A stretch of 61,087 nucleotides of DNA from Bacteroidaceae bacterium. GTDB lineage: Bacteria > Bacteroidota > Bacteroidia > Bacteroidales > Bacteroidaceae. The notes under the pieces were generated by a model that worked only from the letters and a program-made list of their open reading frames with translations, made no database searches and had not been told where the DNA came from. This document shows positions 45,674 to 54,877 of the stretch, piece after piece (positions within the stretch are counted from its first letter, which is position 1; each line of letters begins with the position of its first letter). The position numbers were made by a program, and so were the translations under genes. Location of the stretch: positions 1 through 61,087 of the forward strand of contig JAFTNW010000016.1 of NCBI GenBank assembly GCA_017451695.1. Direction: 5' to 3'.

Positions 45674-46639
45674 ATGCACATAGATATATACACAAAAAGC
45701 GAAGAACTCCCCACGTTGCTCCCCGGCAGCATACTGCACTCGGCCGAAATGTTCCACATGCTATGCAAGAATAGTTCGACCAGCCCATACATGATGGTTG
45801 CAACCGAAGGGGGCTGCGAAGTTGCGCATATAATTATTATAAAAAGGAGAGGTATCAAACTGCTGCCACCCGTTGCAGGATCATGGTTTACCATATACGG
45901 CGAAGGGGTTTACAGTCAGGATTGCCACAACAAAGAGGAGGTCTTCTCGCTGTTCGTGGAAAAACTTTTTGATATTTTTGACATTTTCAAAAGCTACATA
46001 GAGATAAAAGGCATAATGGATGCCCGCTTTGCATACGCCACGTTAAGCAAGCACAATTTTATACCGGTACGCGACCACCGCATATACATATCACTGCACA
46101 GCAAAGCCCCGGAGGAGCGGCTGTCGCGCAACTATCGCACGCATCTGCGCAAGAGCAGGGAGCGCGGCACCACATACCGCGAGGCAGCCACGCCACAAGA
46201 AAAAGAGGAAGGCCTGCGCCTGCTTAAAAACTATTACAAAACAAAGATACGCCGCCCCCTGCCACCCAATGATATCATGCAGGGATTACTTGCCGAAGAA
46301 AGGCAAAAAATGTTCATCGTGGAGAATGGAGGCAAGATTATAGGATGCTCCGTATGCACATATCACAACGACACAGCATACTTGATATTCAGTTGCGGGC
46401 TGCGCAAGAGCCACCCTCTGCTTTATCCCGGGATTGTGGCAGTGTGGGCCGCCATTGAGCATGCACATAAAAGCGGATATGCCCATATAGAGTTTTTAGA
46501 GTCGCGCACACTCATAGGCATACGTTCGGGCTACAAGAACTTCTTGCTGAATTTTGGTGGCAAGCAGGTGAGCACACTGCGTTGGTACCACTTCAAATGG
46601 GGTTTTATAAATAAAATTTTGCGTGCGATATACGTTTAA
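45674..46639 (+). CDS. FemAB/GNAT-like acyltransferase
   Basis: A 321-residue protein built like FemAB or BioF2-type tandem-GNAT transferases. The central basic stretch RNYRTHLRKSRERGTTYREA is the usual junction, followed by LLKNYYKTKIRRPLPPNDIM. The second acetyltransferase half has IVENGGKIIGCSVCTYHN and ends with FLLNFGGKQVSTLRWYHFK. Members add amino acids to cell-wall peptides or acylate polysaccharides; the substrate here is unknown. Start ATG 45674 is the first Met. A TonB-dependent receptor follows after 91 bases. Confidence 0.75.
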   Translation: MHIDIYTKSEELPTLLPGSILHSAEMFHMLCKNSSTSPYMMVATEGGCEVAHIIIIKRRGIKLLPPVAGSWFTIYGEGVYSQDCHNKEEVFSLFVEKLFDIFDIFKSYIEIKGIMDARFAYATLSKHNFIPVRDHRIYISLHSKAPEERLSRNYRTHLRKSRERGTTYREAATPQEKEEGLRLLKNYYKTKIRRPLPPNDIMQGLLAEERQKMFIVENGGKIIGCSVCTYHNDTAYLIFSCGLRKSHPLLYPGIVAVWAAIEHAHKSGYAHIEFLESRTLIGIRSGYKNFLLNFGGKQVSTLRWYHFKWGFINKILRAIYV

Positions 46640-46730
46640 GCAAAAAAACACGTTAAATTAAAGATAAAGTATATAACGGCATTATACACCGCCGCACACC
46701 TGCTTACAAAAGAATAACAAACACAACGAA

Positions 46731-49121
46731 ATGAGATTCTACAAACATATCATATTGTTACTCGCGCTATTTTTCTCCACCGGGGCGATTGCACAGAGGG
46801 TAACATTCAAAGGAAAGGTAACCAACGAAAAGAGCGAGCCCATTGAGATAGCAACGGTGAGCATAGTGGGCGAGCCCATAGGCACACTTACCGACTTGCA
46901 AGGAAAGTACACGCTCGATTGCGACAGCAAGGACACCATTGTCATTGCGTTCAGCATGATGGGCCACCAGACACGCAAACGCACATTCCACAACCCCAAG
47001 GACACCATAACACTCAACATCACCCTTCCTACCACCGACTACTCGCTCGAGGGAGTGGAGGTAACAGCACAAGAGAAACAGATGGGCAGCACGCAGGAGA
47101 TAAGCGTGCCCAAGCACCTGCGCCTGCAAGCCAGCGCCAGCGGCAATGCCATAGAGGATATAATATCCACACAGGCGGGAGTGAGTTCACACAACGAGCT
47201 CTCCTCGCAATACAATGTGCGCGGAGGAAACTTTGACGAGAACAGCGTGTATGTGAACGGAGTGGAGATATACCGCCCGCTGCTCATACGCGCAGGGCAA
47301 CAGGAGGGATTAAGTTTCCTTAACCCCGACATGGTGGAAACCGTTGCATTTTCAAGCGGAGGTTTTGAGGCTAAATATGGCGACAAGATGTCGTCGGTGC
47401 TTGACATCACATACCGCAAGCCCCGAGAGTTTGAAAGCACCATATCGGCAAGCATGCTTGGTGCCAGCGCTTATGTGGGTGTGGGAAACAGCAAGTATAG
47501 TTTTTCAAATTCTGTGCGCTACAAAAGCAACAAATATCTGCTTGGCACATTGGAAACAAAGGGCGAGTACGAGCCCCAATTCATCGACTATCAAACATAC
47601 CTCGACTGGCGCATAAACAACCAATGGAGCATAAGTTTCATTGGTAACATATCGCGCAACGAGTACAAATTCACCCCCAGCGACCGCAACACCTCGTTTG
47701 GAACAATGGAGGATGTAAAGGAGTTCAAGGTATATTTCGATGGGTGGGAGAACGACCTCTTCACCACCCTCTTCGGTGCAGCAGCCGTCAGCTACATACC
47801 AAACGAATACAACCAGATAATACTGCAAACATCGGCATTCCGCACCGAGGAGCAGGTAACATATGACATCAGCAGCGAATATTGGCTCAACGACATAAAC
47901 ACAAGTGAGAATTTAGGCGTAGGCCGATATATGGAGCACGCCCGTAACCGCTTGGAGGCCAACGTACAGACCACGGCATTAAGCGGCAAGCACTTCCTGA
48001 AATCGCACGACATACGCTGGGGTGTAGAGTGGAAAAAAGAGAAATTTGACGACAAACAACGTGAATGGCAGATGCGCGACTCCGCCGGATACAACATACC
48101 GCAAGGCGGTATTTACATGCGCCCCATTTACAGCCTCACATCCAAAAACAACGAGAGCAGCAACCATTACAGCGCATACTTGCAAGACACATACAAGTTC
48201 AAAAGCCCATGGGGCATGTTCTCGCTCAATGCAGGCATGCGTGTTTCCTATTGGGATTGGAACAAGGAGCTGCTTGTATCGCCACGCGCATCGCTTGGAT
48301 TCATACCCGAGGCTAACGAAAACATCACACTGCGCATAGCCACAGGCATCTACTACCAAACACCCTTCTACAAGGAGATGCGCGACACAGTAACCACAAA
48401 CGGCATCACCACGGTACAACTGAACAAGGATATTAAATCGCAACGCTCCGTGCAGCTTGTTCTTGGCGGCGATTACCACTTTAAGATGGTGGACCGCCCG
48501 TTCAAATTTACAGCCGAGGCATATTACAAAAAACTCGACAACCTCATTCCCTACAACGTGGACAATGTACGCATTGTATATTATGGCGAAAATTGCGCCA
48601 GCGGATATGCCGCGGGAGTGGATTTCAAGCTTTTTGGAGAATTTGTGGAAGGCACCGACTCATGGGTAACCCTCTCCATCATGGACACGAAGGAGAAGAT
48701 AAACGGCAGCAAGATGCTCCCCCGCCCCACCAACCAAAAGTTCAATTTCTCACTACACTTTACCGATTATTTCCCCGGCACCGACAGATGGCGCATGACA
48801 CTGCGTGCCGTATATGCCGACGGACTGCCATTCGGCCCCCCGCACACCGGCCGCGAGAGCCAGGTATTCACTGCGCCCGCATACAAGCGCGTGGACATAG
48901 GAATGTCGTACCGCCTGCTCAACAACGAAGAGAGAATTTACCGCACAGGTGTGCGCAGACACATCAAGAATATTTGGTTAGGAGTAGATGCATTCAACCT
49001 GCTCGACATAAACAACGTAAACTCATACTATTGGATAAGCGACATAAGCAACCACCAATATGCCGTGCCCAACTACCTCACAGGCAGACAGATTAATGCA
49101 AAAGTGGTTGTGGAGATGTAA
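46731..49121 (+). CDS. TonB-dependent receptor with carboxypeptidase-regulatory-like domain
   Basis: A 796-residue outer-membrane beta-barrel importer. The order is: signal peptide (1-21, ending GAIAQ), a carboxypeptidase D regulatory-like beta-sandwich (24-105, GKVTNEKSEPIEIATVSIVG), the plug (about 115-235, YNVRGGNFDENSVYVNG and GFEAKYGDKMSSVLDITYRKP) and the barrel to the end. No SusD-like gene, sigma/anti-sigma pair or enzyme accompanies it, so it is an orphan transporter whose ligand cannot be read. It ends Val-Val-Glu-Met, not with a terminal aromatic residue. Confidence 0.92.
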   Translation: MRFYKHIILLLALFFSTGAIAQRVTFKGKVTNEKSEPIEIATVSIVGEPIGTLTDLQGKYTLDCDSKDTIVIAFSMMGHQTRKRTFHNPKDTITLNITLPTTDYSLEGVEVTAQEKQMGSTQEISVPKHLRLQASASGNAIEDIISTQAGVSSHNELSSQYNVRGGNFDENSVYVNGVEIYRPLLIRAGQQEGLSFLNPDMVETVAFSSGGFEAKYGDKMSSVLDITYRKPREFESTISASMLGASAYVGVGNSKYSFSNSVRYKSNKYLLGTLETKGEYEPQFIDYQTYLDWRINNQWSISFIGNISRNEYKFTPSDRNTSFGTMEDVKEFKVYFDGWENDLFTTLFGAAAVSYIPNEYNQIILQTSAFRTEEQVTYDISSEYWLNDINTSENLGVGRYMEHARNRLEANVQTTALSGKHFLKSHDIRWGVEWKKEKFDDKQREWQMRDSAGYNIPQGGIYMRPIYSLTSKNNESSNHYSAYLQDTYKFKSPWGMFSLNAGMRVSYWDWNKELLVSPRASLGFIPEANENITLRIATGIYYQTPFYKEMRDTVTTNGITTVQLNKDIKSQRSVQLVLGGDYHFKMVDRPFKFTAEAYYKKLDNLIPYNVDNVRIVYYGENCASGYAAGVDFKLFGEFVEGTDSWVTLSIMDTKEKINGSKMLPRPTNQKFNFSLHFTDYFPGTDRWRMTLRAVYADGLPFGPPHTGRESQVFTAPAYKRVDIGMSYRLLNNEERIYRTGVRRHIKNIWLGVDAFNLLDINNVNSYYWISDISNHQYAVPNYLTGRQINAKVVVEM

Positions 49122-49202
49122 TGCACACCGAATAGAAGCCATACCCACCAGGCAGACACAAGGAGGCACTGTGCGCCCCCTTACCTCCCGGGATAAACAA
49201 AC

Positions 49203-49234
49203 AGAGGGCTGTTCTCCGCAGAGAACAGCCCTCT
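49203..49234. terminator. Bidirectional terminator
   Basis: Perfect 14-bp arms (49203-49216 and 49221-49234, AGAGGGCTGTTCTC) around CGCA, between the TonB receptor and DUF4890 gene ends. There is no long T-run. Confidence 0.7.
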
Positions 49235-49255
49235 AATAACAGGAAAGAGCTATAA

Positions 49256-49771
49256 TTACTTATTTACAGGAGCTTTGGGACAGGCAGGTGCGCCAACAGG
49301 GCATTTAGGGCATTTTTGACCATTGAAACAGGGAGCCTGCTTGCCACGCTTGCCAAAGGGAGCCTTTTTATTCTTGCCCCACGCAGCCTTTTTATTATCC
49401 TTGCAGAATATCTGTTGCAACTGACGGCCCGAAAGGATTGAAGAGAGTTTCTTGTAATACTTCTTCTCTACATCGACAGCCTTCTCCTGCGCATCGAGGC
49501 GCTTGGCTATATTCTCCTTTATCTGTGCATCGGTGGGATTGTCGCACTTTTTCCACTCGGGACGTGCCGCAAATTTAGCCTGCAAATATTCCTTGTAGAT
49601 TGGGGCAAACTTTGCCGCTGTGGCATCGTCAAGCATCAGTTTCTTCTGCATGCGCTCAACACGTTTCTCTATCCTCTGTTCGGGAGTGGGAGCTTGTTTT
49701 TTCTCTTGTGCACACACTGCGCCGCTCATCATCACAACAGCGGCAAGAATCATTAAAAATTTCGCTTTCAT
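49256..49771 (-). CDS. DUF4890/Spy-like periplasmic protein with Cys-rich tail
   Basis: A 171-residue exported protein (signal peptide 1-21, ending VCAQ). The helical, charged body has EQRIEKRVERMQKKLMLDDA and two LTxxQ-like turns, recalling Spy/CpxP-type periplasmic chaperones and the Bacteroidetes DUF4890 family. The C-terminal 45 residues are Lys/Gly-rich and hold four Cys in CFNGQKCPKCPVGAPAC, with more Lys-Pro. That tail looks unlike the usual family and might bind metal. It is monocistronic. A chaperone role is inferred from shape only. Confidence 0.8.
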   Translation of the reverse strand: MKAKFLMILAAVVMMSGAVCAQEKKQAPTPEQRIEKRVERMQKKLMLDDATAAKFAPIYKEYLQAKFAARPEWKKCDNPTDAQIKENIAKRLDAQEKAVDVEKKYYKKLSSILSGRQLQQIFCKDNKKAAWGKNKKAPFGKRGKQAPCFNGQKCPKCPVGAPACPKAPVNK

Positions 49772-49890
49772 AATTTAGCCGGTTTTAATAGTTGTCTTTA
49801 ATTCTTTACAACAGGCTGCAACGACCTCTACTCAATGAAGCCTGTTATTCATTTGATTGCATAAAGCCGGAAAGGTTTAATGCCGCATGC

Positions 49891-49925
49891 AAAAAAAGCA
49901 GCCGCCCTGTAAAAAGAGCGGCTGC
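49891..49925 (-). terminator. Terminator of the acyl-CoA ligase gene
   Basis: Arms GCAGCCGC (49898-49905) and GCGGCTGC (49918-49925). On the minus strand the stem is followed by seven T residues (49891-49897). Confidence 0.85.
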
Positions 49926-49946
49926 AATATCAATTATCCATACCCA

Positions 49947-51854
49947 TTATTTCAAAGCATCGAGGTTCTGCTCGTTATAGAGCTGTTTACCCTCGGCTGT
50001 ATACATATAGTCGATACGCTCTTTATAGGCTTTCTCTATCTTGGGACGAACCATCTTCATGGTGCTGTTAATCATCTGGTTCTGCTCTGTGAAAGGCTCT
50101 GCAAGAACGGCAAAGCAGCTGGGCAACCACACGCCGGGGAACATACCGTCGAACTCACCACCCTTCTTGAACATATCGATATCGGCCTTTATGAGGTCGA
50201 GAGCAGCCTTGCGGCCCTCCTCTGTATCGAGTGTGAGTTTCTTGGCCTCCAATGCACGCTTGATGTTATCCTTGTTGGGAACGATGAGCGCACTTGTGCA
50301 AGGCGATTGGTTGTTGTAGAGCATCACCTGGTCTATTGTGGGGCACTTGCTCACAAAAGCCTCCTCAATACCCTCGGGGCTGTATTTCTCACCGTCATTT
50401 GATATAAGAAGACTCTTGAAACGGCCCTTTACATAGAGCAACCCCTCGGGCGACATGTAGCCAAGATCGCCTGTGTAGAGGTAACCATCGCGCACGGTAT
50501 CGGCTGTAGCCTCGGGGTTCTTCCAATAACCGGCCATCACATTCTCGCCCCTAACAACAATCTCACCCATCTCGCCTACGGGGAGTTCCTTGCCGTCGCT
50601 GTCGCATATTTTAAGTTCGATAGGCTCAACCAACTTACCGCTTGAACCGAAACGATAACGTTCGGGGCCGTTAGACGAGATTACGGGAGTAGCCTCGGAA
50701 AGGCCATAACCCTGATACATGGGCATACCCACACCTACATAGAATTTCTGCAACTCCTTGTCGAGCAATGCTCCACCGCCCACAAAGAAGCGGAGTTCTC
50801 CACCGAAATTCTCGCGCACCTTTGAGAAGATAAGCTTGTCGAACAACCACACTGCGGGCTTGAGCAGATATCTCCAGCCTTTGAAATCGAGATTGCTGTC
50901 GCCGAAATAAATCTGGCGTGTTTTCATACCGAGATTAAACAACTTAACGGTTGTTTCGCCCTTGGCACGGATGGCACCCTCTATATTCTTCTTGAATGTT
51001 TTGGCAAGTGCGGGAACCGACAATATAAAATGAGGACGAACCTCTTTAATGTTTGAAGGAATATTCTTCAATGTTTCAAGCGGTGTGCGACCTACCTGAA
51101 CGGTGGCAGCAGTGGCGCCTCGCGACATCATGATATAGAAACCTACAACGTGTGCAAAACAGTGGTCGAGTGGCAATATAATGAGTGTACGCCACGACTC
51201 ATCGATGTGCACAAGCGTGAGTGCCTGCTCCACATTTGAGGTATAGTTGCGGTGGGTGAGCACTACTCCCTTGGGGTCGGCTGTGGTACCGCTGGTGTAT
51301 GTAATAGTGGCGTAATCGTCGTTCTGGATAGAATTTGCAACGCTCAAGAACTCCTCCATGGTGTGCGATGCAAGGAACTCGTCGCCAAGTTTCATTACCT
51401 CGTCGAGAGCAATCTCGCCCTCTTCCAAGCCGCCTTTTACCTCACCGAATACGATAACCTTCTTTACCTCGGTAAGCTTATCTTTAATGGTGCGTATCTT
51501 TTTAAGCTGATGATTAGATACAAGGATGAATTTAACATCTCCGTGGATAAGACGGAAAAGGAGGTCGTTACTCTCCTCCAATTTAATAGAGAGGGGTACG
51601 TTTACGGCACCTGCGTAGAACATGGCAAGCTCGCCAATAACCCACATATTGCAACCCTCGCTCAAAAGAGCCATATTGTCGCCCTTCTTTACACCAAGCG
51701 CCTGATAACCGGCACCCAGGCGATACACCTGCTCCTTTACCTGTGTATAGGTTGTAGGCTTGAAACCCTCTTTACCTGTTTTCTCCAAAAGGAACGTGTT
51801 GTTAGGATACAATCTCACTGATTCCTCAAAAAGATCTACTAATGTTTTCTTCAT
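49947..51854 (-). CDS. Long-chain fatty-acid--CoA ligase
   Basis: A 635-residue AMP-forming acyl-CoA synthetase. ATITYTSGTTADPKGVVLTH is the P-loop-like AMP-binding motif. YQGYGLSEATPVIS, YWKNPEATADTVRDGYLYTG and DLGYMSPEGLLYVKGR cover motifs A8-A10. Length and motifs fit FadD-like ligases of bacteria; chain-length preference is not readable. I chose ATG 51854; the frame extends 22 codons further but runs past the -7 box at 51910-51917. It is a single-gene unit. Confidence 0.93.
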   Translation of the reverse strand: MKKTLVDLFEESVRLYPNNTFLLEKTGKEGFKPTTYTQVKEQVYRLGAGYQALGVKKGDNMALLSEGCNMWVIGELAMFYAGAVNVPLSIKLEESNDLLFRLIHGDVKFILVSNHQLKKIRTIKDKLTEVKKVIVFGEVKGGLEEGEIALDEVMKLGDEFLASHTMEEFLSVANSIQNDDYATITYTSGTTADPKGVVLTHRNYTSNVEQALTLVHIDESWRTLIILPLDHCFAHVVGFYIMMSRGATAATVQVGRTPLETLKNIPSNIKEVRPHFILSVPALAKTFKKNIEGAIRAKGETTVKLFNLGMKTRQIYFGDSNLDFKGWRYLLKPAVWLFDKLIFSKVRENFGGELRFFVGGGALLDKELQKFYVGVGMPMYQGYGLSEATPVISSNGPERYRFGSSGKLVEPIELKICDSDGKELPVGEMGEIVVRGENVMAGYWKNPEATADTVRDGYLYTGDLGYMSPEGLLYVKGRFKSLLISNDGEKYSPEGIEEAFVSKCPTIDQVMLYNNQSPCTSALIVPNKDNIKRALEAKKLTLDTEEGRKAALDLIKADIDMFKKGGEFDGMFPGVWLPSCFAVLAEPFTEQNQMINSTMKMVRPKIEKAYKERIDYMYTAEGKQLYNEQNLDALK

Positions 51855-51909
51855 AACTTTTATTTTTAAGAAAGACGGGGCATGCCACGCCTTCCGATTT
51901 TTAATGGTG

Positions 51910-51917
51910 CGAAGATA
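51910..51917 (-). promoter_or_regulatory. -7 box for the acyl-CoA ligase gene
   Basis: TATCTTCG on the minus strand, 56 bases before the start. The intergenic stretch to the facing box at 52135 is very AT-rich and shows no gene. Confidence 0.6.
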
Positions 51918-52134
51918 CAAAAAAGTATAAATATAACTATATTTTATGGGCGTTTATTTCACAATTTGCATCCATTTGTGCACATAAAGAACAAAATAAA
52001 CGACATTTTTGAACAAAGTAACTAAATTCTTTTGTGAAAAAATTGAAAAACAGAGAATCCCGGGCCAAGAAATTTATTTTAACACAGAGAGGAAAATAAT
52101 GGTATAAAAAAGGGGATAAATTCTTTTTATTGCT

Positions 52135-52142
52135 TATCTTCG
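52135..52142 (+). promoter_or_regulatory. -7 box for the methylmalonyl-CoA operon
   Basis: TATCTTCG on the plus strand, 56 bases before the epimerase start. Confidence 0.6.
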
Positions 52143-52197
52143 CAATATTAAAATACATAAATTGCAAATTATATACCTTATTTTAACTAAATAGTAT

Positions 52198-52614
52198 ATG
52201 AAAATTTCAAAAATAGAACATTTGGGCATTGCAGTAAAGAGCATAGAGGCCGCCCTGCCCTATTATGAGCAGGTGCTGGGCTTTGAATGTTATAACATAG
52301 AGACCGTGGAAGAGCAAAAGGTGCGTACAGCATTTCTTAAAGTGGGAGAAACCAAAATTGAGCTATTGGAGGCAACTTCGCCCGACAGCACCATTGCAAA
52401 ATTCATTGAAAACCGCGGCGAGGGCATCCACCATATTGCTTACGCAGTTGAGGATGGCGTTGCAAACGCGCTTGCCGAGTGCGAGCAGAAGGAGGTACGC
52501 ACAATAGATAAGGCCCCACGTGGCGGTGCCGAGGGCTTGCAAATTGCGTTCCTGCACCCCAAAGCAACACAAGGCGTACTGACCGAGCTATGCGAAAACC
52601 CCGATAAAAAGTAA
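52198..52614 (+). CDS. mce: Methylmalonyl-CoA epimerase
   Basis: A 138-residue VOC-fold metalloenzyme that interconverts (S)- and (R)-methylmalonyl-CoA in the succinate-to-propionate route. KIEHLGIAVKSIEAALPYYE, ETKIELLEATSPDSTIAKFI and GIHHIAYAVED carry the metal-binding residues (His, Gln or Glu, His, Glu). Length is normal. It heads the operon mce, carboxyltransferase, 48-residue peptide, biotin carrier. The carboxyltransferase start lies 94 bases downstream. Confidence 0.95.
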   Translation: MKISKIEHLGIAVKSIEAALPYYEQVLGFECYNIETVEEQKVRTAFLKVGETKIELLEATSPDSTIAKFIENRGEGIHHIAYAVEDGVANALAECEQKEVRTIDKAPRGGAEGLQIAFLHPKATQGVLTELCENPDKK

Positions 52615-52708
52615 AGAAAGTAAAATACAATAAATAACAAGCCCTGCCAACTACATCAACACGCACAACGAAAAGTTGACAGGCAGCGGCATATTAAAAG
52701 AAAACATT

Positions 52709-54262
52709 ATGAGCAAGCAATTTGAAAAAATCAAAGAGCTGGTGGCTCTGCGCGCCAAAGCACGCTTGGGCGGCGGAGAAAAAGCTATTGAAAAACAGCA
52801 CGAGAGAGGCAAATACACCGCTCGCGAGCGCATAGAAATGCTGCTGGACAAAGGCAGTTTCGAGGAGATGGATATGTTTGTTACTCACAGATGCACCAAC
52901 TTCGGGCAGGAGAAAAAGCAGTTCCTGGGCGATGGTGTTGTTGTGGGCAGCGGAACAATTGAAGGCCGCTTGGTATATGTCTTTGCACAGGATTTCACCG
53001 TAACAGGCGGTTCACTATCCGAAACCATGGCGCAGAAAATATGCAAGGTAATGGATATGGGCATGAAGATGGGAGCCCCGGTCATCGGTATAAACGATAG
53101 TGGTGGCGCACGCATTCAGGAGGGTATCAATGCTCTCGCCGGATATGCAGAGATATTCCAGCGCAACATCATGGCATCGGGTGTTATTCCCCAAATATCG
53201 GGAATCTTCGGCCCCTGCGCAGGCGGTGCCGTATATTCACCCGCACTCACAGACTTTACCATAATGACCGAGGGTACATCCTACATGTTCCTCACAGGCC
53301 CCAAGGTGGTAAAAACCGTATTGGGCGAGGTGGTAACACAGGAGGAGCTTGGTGGCGCGAGCGTGCATGCAAGCAAATCGGGCGTAACACACTTTACCGC
53401 ACAGACCGAAGAAGAGGGCCTTGCACTTATACGCAAATTGCTCAGCTACATACCTCAGAACAATATGGAGAGCGTACCCGACGTACCATGCACCGACCCC
53501 ATTGACCGCAAGAGCGATATACTGAACGAGATTATCCCCGACACCCCCAACCAGGCATACGACATGTACGAGGTTATCGGCGAGATAGTAGATAATGGTG
53601 AGTTCCTTGAAATACACCGCGACTATGCACAGAACATCATCGTAGGCTTTGCACGCATGAACGGCAAATCGGTGGGAATTGTGGCCAACCAGCCCTGTCG
53701 CTACGCAGGCGTGCTCGACTGCAATTCTTCGCGCAAAGGAGCACGTTTTGTACGTTTCTGCGATGCCTTCAACATCCCCATCGTAACACTTGTTGATGTT
53801 CCAGGATTCCTTCCCGGCACTGCACAGGAGTACAATGCCGTTATTATGCATGGTGCAAAACTGCTATACGCATACGGCGAGGCCACCGTGCCCAAAGTAA
53901 CGGTAACCCTGCGCAAATCATACGGTGGTTCTCACATCGTTATGGCCTGCAAGCAACTGCGCGCCGACCTCAACTACGCATGGCCCAGCGCAGAGATTGC
54001 AGTTATGGGTGCAGCCGGAGCAGCCGAGGTGCTTTATGCCAAAGAGGCAAAAGAGGCAGAGGACCCCAAAGCCTTTATTGCCGAGAAGGAGGCAGAGTAC
54101 AACCGCCTGTTTGCCAACCCCTACCAGGCAGCAAAATATGGTTATATCGACGATGTGATAGAGCCACGCAACACCCGATTCCGCGTAATACGCGCATTGG
54201 CACAATTGCAAGGCAAGCGTCAAGACCTGCCCAAGAAAAAACATGGTAATATTCCTCTTTAA
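52709..54262 (+). CDS. Biotin-dependent acyl-CoA carboxyltransferase (methylmalonyl-CoA decarboxylase alpha / propionyl-CoA carboxylase beta type)
   Basis: A 517-residue crotonase-fold carboxyltransferase with N- and C-terminal halves. [20 protein letters not shown] opens it. [31 protein letters not shown] and [20 protein letters not shown] form the oxyanion holes for acyl-CoA and biotin. The mce neighbour argues for methylmalonyl-CoA/propionyl-CoA. In Bacteroides the homologue sits with OadG- and OadB-type sodium-pump subunits; neither is here. I chose ATG 52709, 11 codons inside the open frame, matching the family N-terminus. Confidence 0.93.
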   Translation: MSKQFEKIKELVALRAKARLGGGEKAIEKQHERGKYTARERIEMLLDKGSFEEMDMFVTHRCTNFGQEKKQFLGDGVVVGSGTIEGRLVYVFAQDFTVTGGSLSETMAQKICKVMDMGMKMGAPVIGINDSGGARIQEGINALAGYAEIFQRNIMASGVIPQISGIFGPCAGGAVYSPALTDFTIMTEGTSYMFLTGPKVVKTVLGEVVTQEELGGASVHASKSGVTHFTAQTEEEGLALIRKLLSYIPQNNMESVPDVPCTDPIDRKSDILNEIIPDTPNQAYDMYEVIGEIVDNGEFLEIHRDYAQNIIVGFARMNGKSVGIVANQPCRYAGVLDCNSSRKGARFVRFCDAFNIPIVTLVDVPGFLPGTAQEYNAVIMHGAKLLYAYGEATVPKVTVTLRKSYGGSHIVMACKQLRADLNYAWPSAEIAVMGAAGAAEVLYAKEAKEAEDPKAFIAEKEAEYNRLFANPYQAAKYGYIDDVIEPRNTRFRVIRALAQLQGKRQDLPKKKHGNIPL

Positions 54263-54274
54263 AACAGTATAACT

Positions 54275-54421
54275 ATGGAAGAAAACAAGATAGATGGCGC
54301 TGTGGTAGCAGCAATTTCAATGGCACTGAACAACTTCCTTGGCAACAATATACACGACGAGGAGAGTGGCGTGCTCACCATAACCTATGTAAACAAAAAT
54401 TGGAACAACCTTAACAGATAA
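54275..54421 (+). CDS. 48-residue peptide resembling the C-terminal tail of OadG/MmdD (MmdE-like)
   Basis: ATG 54275 opens a 48-codon frame: MEENKIDGAVVAAISMALNN, then FLGNNIHDEESGVLTITYVN and KNWNNLNR. From memory, the VAAISMAL...HDEESGVLTI pattern is the soluble C-terminal tail of OadG-type subunits, which docks on the carboxyltransferase; Veillonella has a short epsilon subunit of this kind. The membrane helix that normally precedes the tail is absent. It sits 12 bases after the carboxyltransferase stop and five before the biotin carrier start, so it is clearly part of the operon. Confidence 0.8.
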   Translation: MEENKIDGAVVAAISMALNNFLGNNIHDEESGVLTITYVNKNWNNLNR

Positions 54422-54426
54422 TCATC

Positions 54427-54858
54427 ATGAAAGAGTATAAATATACCATTAATGGCAATCAATATAGTGTTGCCATAGAAGAAGCTGGCGAAACAAATGC
54501 CAAAGTAATCGTAAACGGCGCAGAGTATAATGTAGAGTGGGAGAAACCCAAAGAGGAGAAACCCATGGTAAAAGTGAAACCCGTGGCAGCCAAGCCCACA
54601 GCGGCACCCGCACCCACAGCCACCCCTGCGGCAGCACCCGTCAGTGGTAATGCCATAAAGACTCCCCTGCCCGGTGTAATTATCGATGTAAAAGTAAACG
54701 TGGGCGACATGGTAAAGAAGGGCGATACGGTTGTTGTACTCGAAGCCATGAAGATGGAGAACAACATAAACGCCGACCGCGATGGCAAGGTGGTATCCAT
54801 AGCTGTAAAGAAAGGCGACACCGTTGCCGACGGCGCAGCCCTTGTAGTGCTGGAATAA
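54427..54858 (+). CDS. Biotin carrier protein of the carboxyltransferase complex
   Basis: A 143-residue biotinyl-domain protein. The N-terminal 45 residues form a small beta domain (YTINGNQYSVAIEEAGETNA). A Pro/Ala/Thr-rich flexible linker (about 50-75) leads to the biotinyl domain with Lys109 in VLEAMKMENN. Such proteins shuttle the carboxyl group from carboxyltransferase to decarboxylase or from biotin carboxylase. It starts five bases after the 48-residue gene; GH20 follows by 19 bases. Confidence 0.94.
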   Translation: MKEYKYTINGNQYSVAIEEAGETNAKVIVNGAEYNVEWEKPKEEKPMVKVKPVAAKPTAAPAPTATPAAAPVSGNAIKTPLPGVIIDVKVNVGDMVKKGDTVVVLEAMKMENNINADRDGKVVSIAVKKGDTVADGAALVVLE

Positions 54859-54877
54859 CTCTATAAATAACTATATT

